Positions 1 through 8,098 of a DNA stretch of 26,911 nt are shown in pieces (the first letter of the stretch is position 1; each line of letters starts with the position of its first letter). The notes beneath the pieces were generated by a model. It made no database searches. It saw nothing but the letters and a program-made list of their open reading frames with translations, and had not been told where the DNA came from. The stretch lies in contig JBLNCA010000009.1 in the NCBI GenBank assembly GCA_050260375.1, positions 1 through 26,911 of the forward strand. The letters run 5' to 3'. The DNA is from DTFZ01 sp050260375. GTDB lineage: Bacteria > Bacillota > Clostridia > Christensenellales > SZUA-584. The translations under genes and the position numbers were made by a program.

Positions 1-115
1 CGGAAGACATGTTAAATCATGTACTTAACCTCATCAATCATCGTCCCCGTAAATGCCTTGGTTGGCTTTCCCCGGCAGATATCTTTTATGCCAAGTGTTG
101 CACTTGAATTGACAA
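1..115 (+). mobile_element. Right end of an IS30-like element
   Basis: The transposase fragment runs into a terminal sequence at about 90-115 ending in AATTGACAA. Its reverse complement resembles the start of the sequence at 26798-26825, with about 21 of 26 positions agreeing when a 2-nt gap is allowed. This marks 90-115 as the outer inverted repeat. No target duplication can be read because the left end is outside the window. Confidence 0.65.
3..107 (+). CDS. IS30-family transposase, C-terminal fragment (cut by window edge)
   Basis: The frame is open from the left edge to the TGA at 105-107 and gives about 34 residues. These include NHRPRKCLGW followed by a SPADIF-like ending, the usual C-terminus of IS30-family transposases (integrase-core DDE enzymes), where a conserved NxRPRKxLGxxTP motif sits near the end. 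The rest of the gene lies outside the window, so intactness cannot be judged. The stop codon lies inside the terminal inverted repeat, as is common in compact insertion sequences. Family assignment is good; the exact element is unknown. Confidence 0.82.
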   Translation, partial: EDMLNHVLNLINHRPRKCLGWLSPADIFYAKCCT

Positions 116-120
116 TTTGC

Positions 121-154
121 CGCCCTCCCTGCATACGGGAGGCGTCTTTGTTTT
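121..154 (+). terminator. Rho-independent terminator next to the IS end
   Basis: The arms CGCC-c-TCCC (121-129) and GGGAGGCG (137-144) pair around a 7-nt loop with one bulged C and are followed by TCTTTGTTTT. It lies just outside the IS30-like end and would stop transcription leaving the transposase gene before it reaches the downstream promoter. Confidence 0.6.
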
Positions 155-185
155 AGGAGGCTTTTGAGCCGGGCAGGCAAGGCGG

Positions 186-214
186 TTGAATAGTAACAGA
201 GTTTCTGGTAGAAT
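186..214 (+). promoter_or_regulatory. Sigma-A-type promoter for the DUF624 gene
   Basis: TTGAAT (186-191) and TAGAAT (209-214) are separated by 17 nt. The predicted start of transcription is about 50 nt before the preferred start codon at 273. It is the only good promoter seen between the IS end and the gene. Confidence 0.55.
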
Positions 215-272
215 TTAGCCGTGTTGCGGGAGAGACGATATGAGGTATAACGAAGAGCGAGGCGTGGATGAA

Positions 273-941
273 ATGAATAAGCGCCCGCGGGGCGGGGAAA
301 AGGCGGAAAAGCTGGCGCAGTCGTTAAGCGCAAGGGCATGGCTGCTTATACGGCTCAACGTGCTGTTCCTCGTCTTCTGCATACCGGTGGTCACCATACC
401 CGCTTCGGTATCGGCTATGACAAAAGTGCTTATGAACCTTGTGATGAAAGACGACTGCGATTTGTGGCATGATTTTCTGCGCGAATTCCGGCACGACTTT
501 TTAGGCAGCCTTGTTGCCGGGTTGGTAATGGGGATGCTTATGGCAGCGGTGTTTTTCACAGGTTACGCGATATATAGCTTCTTTGACGGTTTTGCTTCTT
601 CGCTGGGCATAGCGTTCATAATATTCTTCGAGGCGCTGCTGTATATCGCCGCCTGTTACCTTTTTGCAATAATAACCACGGTGGATATAAGCTTAAAACC
701 GGCAATTAAAAACTCCTTACTGCTCGCGCTCATAGAAATAAAGCGCAACAGCCTGCTCATTATACCGCTCGCGCTGCTTGCCGCGTGCGTACTGCTTTAT
801 CCCGCAAGCCTGCCGCTGTTTGTTTTTATAATGTTCTCGCTTTGCCAGTATATTGTATGCAATGTTGTTCCCGGCGCAATAAAAAAGCGCATAATAGACC
901 CGTTTTATGCAGAAAGCAAAGAAGGCTCGTCAATGCCGTAA
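273..941 (+). CDS. YesL/DUF624-family membrane protein
   Basis: This is a 222-residue integral membrane protein from the preferred ATG at 273, which has GAGG 10 nt upstream. An upstream in-frame ATG at 240 has a weaker ribosome site. Hydrophobic segments lie near residues 23-46, 78-103, 111-138, 161-185 and possibly 185-200. The N-terminal pattern of a hydrophobic helix ending in FCIPVVTIPAS, then an aromatic/charged WHDFLREFRHDF stretch, is typical of DUF624 (YesL of Bacillus subtilis). Members are often encoded beside YesM/YesN regulators and sugar ABC importers, which fits this neighbourhood, but their molecular role is not established. It precedes araB by 173 nt and could be co-expressed with it. 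Family call is fairly secure; function is unknown. Confidence 0.75.
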   Translation: MNKRPRGGEKAEKLAQSLSARAWLLIRLNVLFLVFCIPVVTIPASVSAMTKVLMNLVMKDDCDLWHDFLREFRHDFLGSLVAGLVMGMLMAAVFFTGYAIYSFFDGFASSLGIAFIIFFEALLYIAACYLFAIITTVDISLKPAIKNSLLLALIEIKRNSLLIIPLALLAACVLLYPASLPLFVFIMFSLCQYIVCNVVPGAIKKRIIDPFYAESKEGSSMP

Positions 942-1039
942 TTTTTCTCGTGCGGGGAGATTTTTATCATGCTGTGCCCAAATCATTAAAAAATAAGAAG
1001 AAAATCGTAAGAAAGAGCATGTGGAATTGGAATAAACTG

Positions 1040-1048
1040 TGGTATACT
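1040..1048 (+). promoter_or_regulatory. Extended -10 promoter before araB
   Basis: TGGTATACT (1040-1048) is a TGn-extended -10 element. The expected -35 position is poor, as is usual for extended -10 promoters. Transcription would begin about 60 nt before the araB start. It would let araBD be controlled apart from the DUF624 gene. Confidence 0.45.
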
Positions 1049-1114
1049 ATATGGGGACACTTAATAACAATTTATACATAAATGGCAGATTGTCGATTTG
1101 GAGGATAAAAGGGT

Positions 1115-2707
1115 ATGCGGCAAAACGAAAATGACATAAACATCAATGAAACATATCTGGGCATAGAACTTGGATCGACCCGCATAAAGGCTGTGCTGAT
1201 TGACAACGAGCATAAGCCTGTAGCGTCCGGCAGCCACACATGGGAGAACCGCCTCGAAAACGGACTGTGGACATATTCGCTTGAAGATATCTGGGAAGGC
1301 CTTCGCGACTGCTACGCAGACCTTGTAAAGGATGTGCATGAAAAATACGGCGTGACGTTAAAAACAGTGCGCGCGTTAGGCATATCGGCAATGATGCACG
1401 GGTATATGGCTTTTGGCAGCGACGGCCGACTGCTTGTGCCGTTCCGCACGTGGCGCAATACGAACACGGAGGAAGCCGCCGGGCTGCTGACAGAAGAGTT
1501 TGGCTTCAACATACCGCTGCGCTGGAGCATAGCGCATCTGTATCAGGCCATATTGAACGGCGAGAAGCACGTAAGCGAGGTTGATTATCTCACCACGCTT
1601 GCAGGTTATATACACTGGCAGCTCACAGGGCAAAGGGTGCTCGGAATAGGCGACGCTTCAGGCATGTTTCCGATAGACGATGCGACAAGACAATACGACG
1701 CCGATATGCTCCGGCAGTTTGACAGGCTGGTTGCGGATAGGGGATTCGGCTGGAAAGCTTCGGACATATTGCCTAAGGTGCTGTCCGCCGGTGAAAGCGC
1801 AGGGGTTCTTACACCCGAGGGCGCAAAGCTGCTCGATCCTTCCGGCATGCTGCAAGCTGGGATACCTATGTGTCCTCCCGAAGGCGACGCGGGCACGGGG
1901 ATGGTAGCGACTAACAGCGTGCGCCCCCGTACGGGCAACGTCAGCGCGGGCACAAGCGTGTTCCTTATGGCGGTGCTCGAAAAGCCGCTCTCGAAAGTAT
2001 ATCAGGAGATAGATATGGTTACCACGCCGTCCGGCGAGCCTGTGGCGATGGTGCACTGCAACAACTTCCTCGGAGATATTGACGCATGGGTAAGGCTGCT
2101 GGGCGACGCCGCCAAAGCGCTGGGTGCACAATTCGATACGAACAAACTATACGGTACGCTTTACAGGCTCGCTCTTGAAGGCGACGCCGACTGCGGCGGG
2201 CTTGTGAGTTATAACTACATCTCAGGCGAGCCTATAACACGGCTTGTTACCGGGCGGCCGCTGTTCATGCGCGCGCCGGATTCAAAGCTTGACCTGCCTA
2301 ATTTCATGCGGACCCAGCTTTATTCCGCCTGCGCCACGCTGAATATAGGCATGGATATACTGTTTGAGGAACGCGTCAAGCTCGATTCGATAACGGGCCA
2401 CGGGGGCTTTTTCAAGGTGCCCGAGGTAGGCCAGCGCGTAATGGCCGCTGCGATTGGCGCTCCGGTAACGATTATGGAGACTGCCAGTGAAGGCGGGGCG
2501 TGGGGCATAGCGATACTCGCGGCGTATATGAGTAACAAACAGGGCGAATCGCTTGCAGATTATCTGTCAAACCGCGTGTTCGGCGGCGCCGAGTGCGTGA
2601 CATTGGAGCCGGACAAAGCAGATGTTGCGGGATTTGCAAAGTTTATTGAGCGGTATAAAGCGGGCCTTGAAGTTGAACGGGCTGCGGCTGAGGAACTCGG
2701 CGACTGA
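1115..2707 (+). CDS. araB: L-ribulokinase (FGGY family)
   Basis: This 530-residue FGGY sugar kinase is predicted to phosphorylate L-ribulose to L-ribulose 5-phosphate with ATP in the cytoplasm. The N-terminal phosphate loop is GIELGSTRIKAVLID (about 16-30). The catalytic aspartate is probably D258 in PPEGDAGTGM, and the second phosphate motif is GNVSAGTS (274-281). An adenosine-site glycine motif, SEGGAWG, lies near residue 460. It belongs to the broad 'HGYM' group found in Clostridia and Bacteroidetes (MMHGYM at 93-98), distinct from E. coli AraB but found in arabinose operons. GGAGG at 1100-1104 supports the start. The araD gene 67 nt downstream and araA in the same locus make ribulose the likely substrate; xylulose is the main alternative. 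Confidence 0.85.
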   Translation: MRQNENDININETYLGIELGSTRIKAVLIDNEHKPVASGSHTWENRLENGLWTYSLEDIWEGLRDCYADLVKDVHEKYGVTLKTVRALGISAMMHGYMAFGSDGRLLVPFRTWRNTNTEEAAGLLTEEFGFNIPLRWSIAHLYQAILNGEKHVSEVDYLTTLAGYIHWQLTGQRVLGIGDASGMFPIDDATRQYDADMLRQFDRLVADRGFGWKASDILPKVLSAGESAGVLTPEGAKLLDPSGMLQAGIPMCPPEGDAGTGMVATNSVRPRTGNVSAGTSVFLMAVLEKPLSKVYQEIDMVTTPSGEPVAMVHCNNFLGDIDAWVRLLGDAAKALGAQFDTNKLYGTLYRLALEGDADCGGLVSYNYISGEPITRLVTGRPLFMRAPDSKLDLPNFMRTQLYSACATLNIGMDILFEERVKLDSITGHGGFFKVPEVGQRVMAAAIGAPVTIMETASEGGAWGIAILAAYMSNKQGESLADYLSNRVFGGAECVTLEPDKADVAGFAKFIERYKAGLEVERAAAEELGD

Positions 2708-2774
2708 GCGATGCGTTGATGGGTATTGCAACGGAATCGCTGCGTATATAGTCTTGGGAGGACAGGGTAAATAT

Positions 2775-3467
2775 ATGCTGGAGAACGTTAAGGAGGAAGC
2801 GCTGCGGGCAAACCTTGAACTTGTAACGCGCGGTTTGGTGCTCTTTACATGGGGCAATGTGAGCATACTCGACGAAGAGACTGGATTCGTTGTAATAAAG
2901 CCGAGCGGCGTGGCGTATGAAAATATGACCGAAAATGACATGGTAGTTGTCGGCCTTGACGGAAAGGTAGTGGAGGGAACGTATAAGCCTTCGTCGGACA
3001 CGCCTACGCATATAGAGCTTTACAAGGCGTTTCCGGGAGTGCGTTCGGTTGTGCATACGCATTCTAAATGGGCAACGAGCTGGGCGCAGGCAAAATGCGG
3101 CATACCCGCGCTGGGCACGACGCATGCGGATAATTTTTACGGAGAAATACCCTGTACCAGAGCGTTGACGGACGAGGAGATACAAGGCGAATATGAAAAA
3201 AACACCGGGCTTGTCATAGCCGAGACGTTCAAGGAAAAAGAAATCGATCCGCTTAAAGTCGGGGCGGTTTTGGTGGCTAATCACGGGCCGTTCGCTTGGG
3301 GCGCTGCCTGCGGCAAGGCCGTAGAGAACGCGGCCGTCATGGAGTATGCTGCCGAGATGGCGTATATAACGATAAGGCTAAACCCTGAGGCTTCTATGCC
3401 TAAAGCGCTGCTCCAGAAACATTTCCTCCGAAAGCATGGCGATAGCGCTTACTACGGGCAGAAGTAA
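2775..3467 (+). CDS. araD: L-ribulose-5-phosphate 4-epimerase
   Basis: The enzyme interconverts L-ribulose 5-phosphate and D-xylulose 5-phosphate, the exit into the pentose phosphate pathway. The 230-residue product is close to E. coli AraD throughout: WGNVS near residue 26, IKPSGV at 41-46, and SSDTPTH with D75. The zinc ligands are H94 and H96 in VVHTHSKWA and H170 in NHGPFAWG, and the chain ends in LRKHG..AYYGQ. All expected metal ligands are present. The frame is open from 2622, but the true start is the ATG at 2775: similarity to AraD begins there and GGGAGG lies at 2756-2761 (spacing 13, a little long). It lies 67 nt behind araB and probably shares its mRNA. Confidence 0.95.
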   Translation: MLENVKEEALRANLELVTRGLVLFTWGNVSILDEETGFVVIKPSGVAYENMTENDMVVVGLDGKVVEGTYKPSSDTPTHIELYKAFPGVRSVVHTHSKWATSWAQAKCGIPALGTTHADNFYGEIPCTRALTDEEIQGEYEKNTGLVIAETFKEKEIDPLKVGAVLVANHGPFAWGAACGKAVENAAVMEYAAEMAYITIRLNPEASMPKALLQKHFLRKHGDSAYYGQK

Positions 3468-3492
3468 TACTGACGGGAATAAAAAGCTGATT

Positions 3493-3536
3493 TACACCCC
3501 ATCAAGCCTCACGGCTTGCTGGGGACCCCGTTATTA
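3493..3536 (-). repeat. Hairpin repeat element, single inverted copy A
   Basis: CCCCATCAAGCC (3497-3508) pairs with GGCTTGCTGGGG (3513-3524) around TCAC, with one mismatch, and is followed by ACCCCGTTATTA. Read on the minus strand it is a close relative of the tandem units at 17090-17251, including the flank TAATAACGGGGTCCCC. On that strand the loop is GTGA. It sits between the araD stop and the araD terminator. Confidence 0.75.
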
Positions 3537-3573
3537 AAAAAGCTGTGACACTTTTGTGTTCAGCTTTTTCTTT
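3536..3573 (+). terminator. Terminator of the araBD unit
   Basis: AAAAAAGCTG (3536-3545) pairs with CAGCTTTTT (3561-3569), extended inside by GACAC/GTGTT, and is followed by CTTTTT. The A-rich left arm means it could also act from the opposite side. The remaining spacer to 3700 contains a GC-rich CCGGC/GCCGG inverted repeat near 3579-3596 but no gene. Confidence 0.75.
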
Positions 3574-3683
3574 TTAAGGCCGGCAGCGCGGCCGGTTCAC
3601 AACTGATCGCTATACGGGACTACCTTGTTGCTTTTAAGCTTTGCATATGATTTTTCATGTTTTGTCAATTCGCGATAGAATAT

Positions 3684-3733
3684 TGAACCATTTTCAGAAA
3701 AAAATGCATTGTTGATTAGGAAATTATGGTTCA
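3684..3733. promoter_or_regulatory. Inverted repeat TGAACCAT / ATGGTTCA, candidate operator
   Basis: Perfect 8-bp arms lie at 3684-3691 and 3726-3733, with centres 42 bp apart (about four helical turns). The right arm fills the end of the spacer of the promoter at 3712-3739, next to the -10 box. A regulator bound there could control the signalling cassette. The binding protein is unknown. Confidence 0.35.
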
Positions 3734-3739
3734 TAATAA
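3712..3739 (+). promoter_or_regulatory. Promoter for the sensor-regulator cassette
   Basis: TTGATT (3712-3717) and TAATAA (3734-3739) are spaced by 16 nt, or by 17 nt if AATAAT is used. It lies 63 nt before the response regulator start and downstream of the araBD terminator. Confidence 0.45.
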
Positions 3740-3802
3740 TAAGGGGCAGTATGCATATAAAATAGCAAATATACACATCTACTGGAAAGGGAAGATCAAA
3801 GC

Positions 3803-5416
3803 ATGTTTAAGGTCTTTCTTGTCGAGGATGAGGTCGTAGTACGCGAAGGTATACGCAACAACATTCTTTGGGAGCAGTACGGCTTTCATTTTGCAGGCGA
3901 CGCTTCGGACGGGGAGCTTGCGCTGCCATTGATACGCAAGGTAAAGCCCGATCTTCTTATTACCGATATTAAAATGCCGTTTATGGACGGCCTGGAGCTG
4001 ATTCGGCTTGTCCGCAAAGAGCTTCCCGGAACAAAAATCGTAATCATAAGCGGATACGACGACTTTTCTTACGCGCAGCAGGCAATACGCATGGGTGTGG
4101 AGCAATATCTCTTAAAGCCTATCGTAAAGGAAAAGATGGTGGAGATACTTATCGCGCTGCGGGATAAGATGGAAACCGAGCGGCAGCAGCAGGAATACCT
4201 TGCGAAATTCCAGCGGGAGGCGCAGGAATACGAAACGTTTTCGCGCAGGAGGTTTTTCGAGCAGATAGTGACCGGAGGCCTGAGCGTATCGGAAATATCG
4301 GAAACAGCGAATGCGATGGGCATTGATTTAAACGCGCCGTTCTATAACATTGTGCTTTTTTCGCTGAACAGCGCCGGGTATGACGGAAGCGCGCCGGATA
4401 GCTATACCGACGCGCTCGCAAGGCTGCAGGACGATATTACACAGTTTATATTCAGCAAGCCTGAGCTTATACTGTTTCGCTGGAATGTAACGACGTACGC
4501 CATACTGATAAAGGGCGGGCAGCACGATGTTGTGCATATGACCAATGAGTGCACGGAAAACATACAGAGACGCTGTGCGACGGCCGGACAGGATGTGGAC
4601 TGGTATATCGCCTGCGGTACGCCTGTGTCCCGGCTGAGCGCCATTCCGGCCTGTTTTGAGCAAGCGAGCCGTATTCTGTCGTATCGCTATCTGTGCCCAA
4701 AAGACCATATGCTTTCGGAATACAGCATACTGAATTTTCTTAAAAAAGCCGGCCCGGAAACAGATGCGGGTAAGGATGTTGATCAGGAGCGTATCCGCAG
4801 TTTTTTAAGCAGCGGAGAGCTGGAAGAAATCGACCGCTTTATCGATCAGCTTTTGCAAAGCGCCGGAGAGAAAGCCGTTTCACTGCCGCTTTTTTGCAGG
4901 TATCTGACAATGACGGTTTACTTCGCGGCGGCGGAGTATCTTGAATCTATTGGCTGCGGCATGGACGCCTTTTGGCCTTTTGAGCTTCGTCCCAAAGACA
5001 ACGCTTCTACGCCGGAGGAAGCGCGCAGGTACGCGCTTAAGGTAATGCGCCAGGCTATAGAGCTAAGAGACCGCGAGAGCAAAAAGCAGCAGCGCGATCT
5101 GCTTATACAGGCTATAAGATTTATTGACAAGCATTATCCGGACGAGTCAATTTCTCTCGACAGGGTGGCCAGAAAAGTAAACATCAGCCCGAATTATTTT
5201 TCCGCGATGTTCAGCCAGGAAGTCGGGCAGACGTTCGTAGAATACTTAACAAGCAAGCGTATCGGCGAAGCCAAGCGCATGCTGCGCCAGACGGACAAGC
5301 GTTCCAGCGAAATTGCATTTGCCGTAGGATATAAAGACCCTCACTATTTCAGCTTTGTGTTCAAAAAGGTTGCAGGCTGCACGCCAAGCGAATACCGCAG
5401 AGGAGACAGGCAGTGA
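3803..5416 (+). CDS. YesN-type response regulator, AraC-family DNA-binding output
   Basis: The 537-residue regulator has an N-terminal receiver domain (about 1-122), with acidic residues at E8-D9-E10, phospho-acceptor D55 in LLITDIKMP, S83 and K105 in LLKPI. A long central linker/helical region (about 123-430) follows. Two AraC-type helix-turn-helix motifs fill 433-537, the second ending in GYKDPHYFSFVFKK followed by TPSEYR. This is the YesN layout. AGGGAAG lies upstream of the ATG at 3803. The stop codon overlaps the start of the sensor kinase gene (GTGA at 5413-5416), so the two are translationally coupled. By position it probably activates the ABC importer at 8182, and perhaps araB or araA. 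It corresponds in role to AraR of the Geobacillus AraPSR system, a functional inference only. Confidence 0.9.
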   Translation: MFKVFLVEDEVVVREGIRNNILWEQYGFHFAGDASDGELALPLIRKVKPDLLITDIKMPFMDGLELIRLVRKELPGTKIVIISGYDDFSYAQQAIRMGVEQYLLKPIVKEKMVEILIALRDKMETERQQQEYLAKFQREAQEYETFSRRRFFEQIVTGGLSVSEISETANAMGIDLNAPFYNIVLFSLNSAGYDGSAPDSYTDALARLQDDITQFIFSKPELILFRWNVTTYAILIKGGQHDVVHMTNECTENIQRRCATAGQDVDWYIACGTPVSRLSAIPACFEQASRILSYRYLCPKDHMLSEYSILNFLKKAGPETDAGKDVDQERIRSFLSSGELEEIDRFIDQLLQSAGEKAVSLPLFCRYLTMTVYFAAAEYLESIGCGMDAFWPFELRPKDNASTPEEARRYALKVMRQAIELRDRESKKQQRDLLIQAIRFIDKHYPDESISLDRVARKVNISPNYFSAMFSQEVGQTFVEYLTSKRIGEAKRMLRQTDKRSSEIAFAVGYKDPHYFSFVFKKVAGCTPSEYRRGDRQ

Positions 5417-6885
5417 CCATTAATTTAAGGCAGAGAGCGAAAAACGGGAAAAGTACCATGCAAAGCAAGCTCTGGAAGATGATACTCATCGTCGCTCTGC
5501 CGCTTATGATCGTTATATTTGTGATCGCGACCATCGGTATAGGATACGTGTTGCAGTATAACGCGATACTGAACAATGTTACGACGGCTTCCAACTTCAA
5601 TGTTATTTCGTCTTCAGATTTCAACCAGAGCTGGGCTGACGACATCGATTCGAAAATGTACCATTACGTGATAGAAAGCCAATACTCCGTAGGCCTGCCC
5701 ATCGACGAGGTGCAGTCGGCGAAGGCTATAGCCCAAAAGCTCAAGGATACTACGACCGAAAAAAACAGCCTCCGCGCTATAAACAGCGTTCTTAATATGT
5801 GCGAAAAGCTGGAAGAAAAGATGCTGCAGATTAAGGTTACCGAGGAGTACGACGCCCGCATGGATCTGCTGGAAACAGATATTTACGGGAGAACGGAACT
5901 TATTCTGCAGTACATGAACATCTATCTCTATTACGAGGCGGCGCATCTGAATGCCTTGCAGACGGCCATGATCAGAAACATGGTGGTATTAATGAGCGCT
6001 GTTGTAGTTTTATCGACGGTACTATTGTATATACTTTTGACTAACTCGAGAAAGCTTAGCCGCAGAATAGTCGACCCGATAGACAGAATCTGCGGGCGTT
6101 TGGAGGCTATAGGAAAAGGCAGCCTGCTCGTATGCGAGCCTGTGCAGGCAGACGTGGAGGAAGTTCAGCTTCTTTCGGACGGCATTGAAAGCATGGTAGG
6201 GCGGTTAAAGCAGCTTATCGACAAGAACGCGGAGCAGGAAAAACAGCGCAGGCGCACGATGCTGGCACTGCTGCAGGCGCAGATGAACCCGCATTTTCTG
6301 TATAACACGCTCGATACCATCATCTGGCTCATAGAGTCGGGGGAAATAAGCGAAGCGGTAACTATGGTATGCAGCCTGTCGAATTATTTCCGGTTTTCCT
6401 TAAGCCGCGGACAGAACGTAATCACGCTGGCGGAGGAAGAACAGCATATCAGAAGTTACCTCGAGATACAGCAGATGCGCTACCGCGACTTGATGGATTA
6501 CGAAATAGACATTCCGGATCAGCTTAAAAGCTTCATACTGCCTAAGCTCACACTGCAGCCGCTGGTGGAAAACGCGCTGTACCATGGCATAAAAATCAGC
6601 CGCCGCAAAGGCTTTATACGCGTAACCGGCGCCGAGCAGAGCGGGCATATTGTACTTGAGGTAGTCGACGACGGATCGGGCATGACTAAGGAACGCCTTG
6701 ACGAAGTGCGGACGTCATTGGCGGAAGATAAAAGCGAAGGCTTCGGCTTAAGGACGGTGCACGAGAGGATTCAAATACTTTTTGGCAGGGAATATGGTCT
6801 TGATATTTACAGCATGCCGGATGCCGGCACGAGAGTCACCGTGACCATCCCTAAGCAGACGATAGACAAGGAGATGGATAAATGA
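5413..6885 (+). CDS. YesM/LytS-type sensor histidine kinase
   Basis: The 490-residue membrane kinase has a first membrane helix near 22-46, an extracytoplasmic region near 47-185 and a second helix near 188-210. A HAMP-like linker follows (about 211-275), then a His_kinase domain with phospho-accepting H294 in MNPHFLYNTL and an ATPase domain. The ATPase has N387 in PLVENALYHG, DDGSGM at 419-424 and GFGL at 443-446. The GTG start at 5413 is preferred because AGGAG sits just upstream in the end of the regulator gene; an ATG at 5458 is possible but has a weak site. The 3' end overlaps the lipoprotein gene by ATGA. The tight RR-HK-lipoprotein order suggests the lipoprotein presents sugar to the outer domain. 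Arabinose is the likely signal but not proven. Confidence 0.9.
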   Translation: MTINLRQRAKNGKSTMQSKLWKMILIVALPLMIVIFVIATIGIGYVLQYNAILNNVTTASNFNVISSSDFNQSWADDIDSKMYHYVIESQYSVGLPIDEVQSAKAIAQKLKDTTTEKNSLRAINSVLNMCEKLEEKMLQIKVTEEYDARMDLLETDIYGRTELILQYMNIYLYYEAAHLNALQTAMIRNMVVLMSAVVVLSTVLLYILLTNSRKLSRRIVDPIDRICGRLEAIGKGSLLVCEPVQADVEEVQLLSDGIESMVGRLKQLIDKNAEQEKQRRRTMLALLQAQMNPHFLYNTLDTIIWLIESGEISEAVTMVCSLSNYFRFSLSRGQNVITLAEEEQHIRSYLEIQQMRYRDLMDYEIDIPDQLKSFILPKLTLQPLVENALYHGIKISRRKGFIRVTGAEQSGHIVLEVVDDGSGMTKERLDEVRTSLAEDKSEGFGLRTVHERIQILFGREYGLDIYSMPDAGTRVTVTIPKQTIDKEMDK

Positions 6886-7877
6886 AAAAAACAGTATTTG
6901 TACTGGCCGTCAGTCTCTCGGTACTGCTTTGCGGCTGCTTGCAGGAAGTACAGCCTGTGCCCGACGATACCGAAAAAAAGCTTATTACTGTCGGGTTTTC
7001 TCAGGTAGGCGCAGAATCGGAGTGGCGGGTGGCCAACACCGAGAACATCAAGGCCACGCTGAGCGAAGAAAACGGATATGAGCTAATATTTGACGACGCC
7101 CGTAATGAGGAGGAAAACCAGATCAAAGCGATCCGCAAGTTTATACAGCAGGGCGTTGATTATATAGTATTCTCGCCAAGAGTGGAAAAGGGCTGGGATT
7201 CGATACTGCAGGAAGCAAAAGAGGCGGGCATACCGGTCATAGTGACCGACCGCTACATAGAGGCAAAGGACGAGGACTTATATACGGCATTTGTCGGATC
7301 GGACTTTCGAAAAGAAGGTGAAAAAGCCGTTGTCTGGCTTGAGCAGCTGCTGAAGGACCAGGGGCGAACAAAAGATTCGATACATATAGTTCATATTCAG
7401 GGAACAAAAGGGTCATCTGCACAGATAGGCCGGACGCTTGCGCTCGAGCAGGCGATAAAGCGGCATCCGAACTGGACATTGGTAGCGCAGGAAGACGGCG
7501 ATTTCACAAGGGCCAAGGCAAACGAAGTAATGAGCGAAATCTTAAAGGAGACAAAAGACATAGACGTCGTTTATTGCGAGAACGACGGCGAAGCGTTTGG
7601 GGCTATAGACGCGATGAAGGCCGCAGGCCTAAAATGCAACGCAGAAGACGGCGTTATAGTCATATCGTTTGACGCGACAGAGGTTGGCCTCCGATACTGT
7701 CTCGAGGGAAAGATAGCGCTGAATGTGGAATGCAATCCGCTGCAGGGGCCTTACGTTGACGAGATAATCAAAAAGCTCGAACGCGGCGAACATATTGAAC
7801 GCGAGAGATTTATCGACGAGACTCAGTTTGATTACCGCACTATCACGCAGGAATTAATTGATCAAAGGAGTTACTGA
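6882..7877 (+). CDS. Sugar-binding lipoprotein, probable sensor partner of the kinase
   Basis: The 331-residue protein is of the Peripla_BP_4 / YtfQ type. The signal peptide ends in the lipobox LCGC with lipidated Cys19, and the mature part begins near KLITVGFSQVG. It resembles E. coli YtfQ in VGFSQVGAESEWR, NQIKAIRKF, GWDSILQEAKEAGIPV, DGDFTRAKANEVM and ENDGEAFGA. It overlaps the kinase gene by four bases and no transporter gene follows directly. The importer has its own binding protein and promoter 300 nt away. The best reading is a sensor subunit, as for AraP of Geobacillus and XylFII of Clostridium beijerinckii. A second importer binding protein is the alternative. The ligand could be arabinose, arabinofuranose or galactofuranose. 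Confidence 0.85.
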   Translation: MKKTVFVLAVSLSVLLCGCLQEVQPVPDDTEKKLITVGFSQVGAESEWRVANTENIKATLSEENGYELIFDDARNEEENQIKAIRKFIQQGVDYIVFSPRVEKGWDSILQEAKEAGIPVIVTDRYIEAKDEDLYTAFVGSDFRKEGEKAVVWLEQLLKDQGRTKDSIHIVHIQGTKGSSAQIGRTLALEQAIKRHPNWTLVAQEDGDFTRAKANEVMSEILKETKDIDVVYCENDGEAFGAIDAMKAAGLKCNAEDGVIVISFDATEVGLRYCLEGKIALNVECNPLQGPYVDEIIKKLERGEHIERERFIDETQFDYRTITQELIDQRSY

Positions 7878-8098
7878 CTGTAAGGCGAAAGCGGGCGCTC
7901 GCAGGCGAACGGATAATAGCTGCAAAAGCCCGTTTAGCCATAAACACATACTGGTCCCAACGACTTTTTAAGGGTAGTTTTTTTATGAAAGAAGTTTGTA
8001 AAAATACTACAGCCAAGTCTTCTCCAAAGTGTAAAAACCCCGTCGTTTTGATATTTAATCGAGATTGTTTGAATTCTTCACAGCTTCTGTTGCGTGCA
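7878..8098. other. Spacer upstream of the importer promoter, no gene seen
   Basis: No convincing coding sequence is present; a 66-codon frame here lacks a ribosome site and any family resemblance. The stretch contains two TGTAAAAA words at 7997-8004 and 8030-8037, 33 bp apart on the same strand. These are a possible direct-repeat operator for the AraC-type regulator. No clear terminator for the preceding operon is visible, so readthrough into the importer genes is possible. Confidence 0.35.

Noticed and set aside
2643..3284. A 213-codon minus-strand frame over araD
   Set aside because: Arg-rich shadow of araD codon usage with no domain signal and no promoter or ribosome site.
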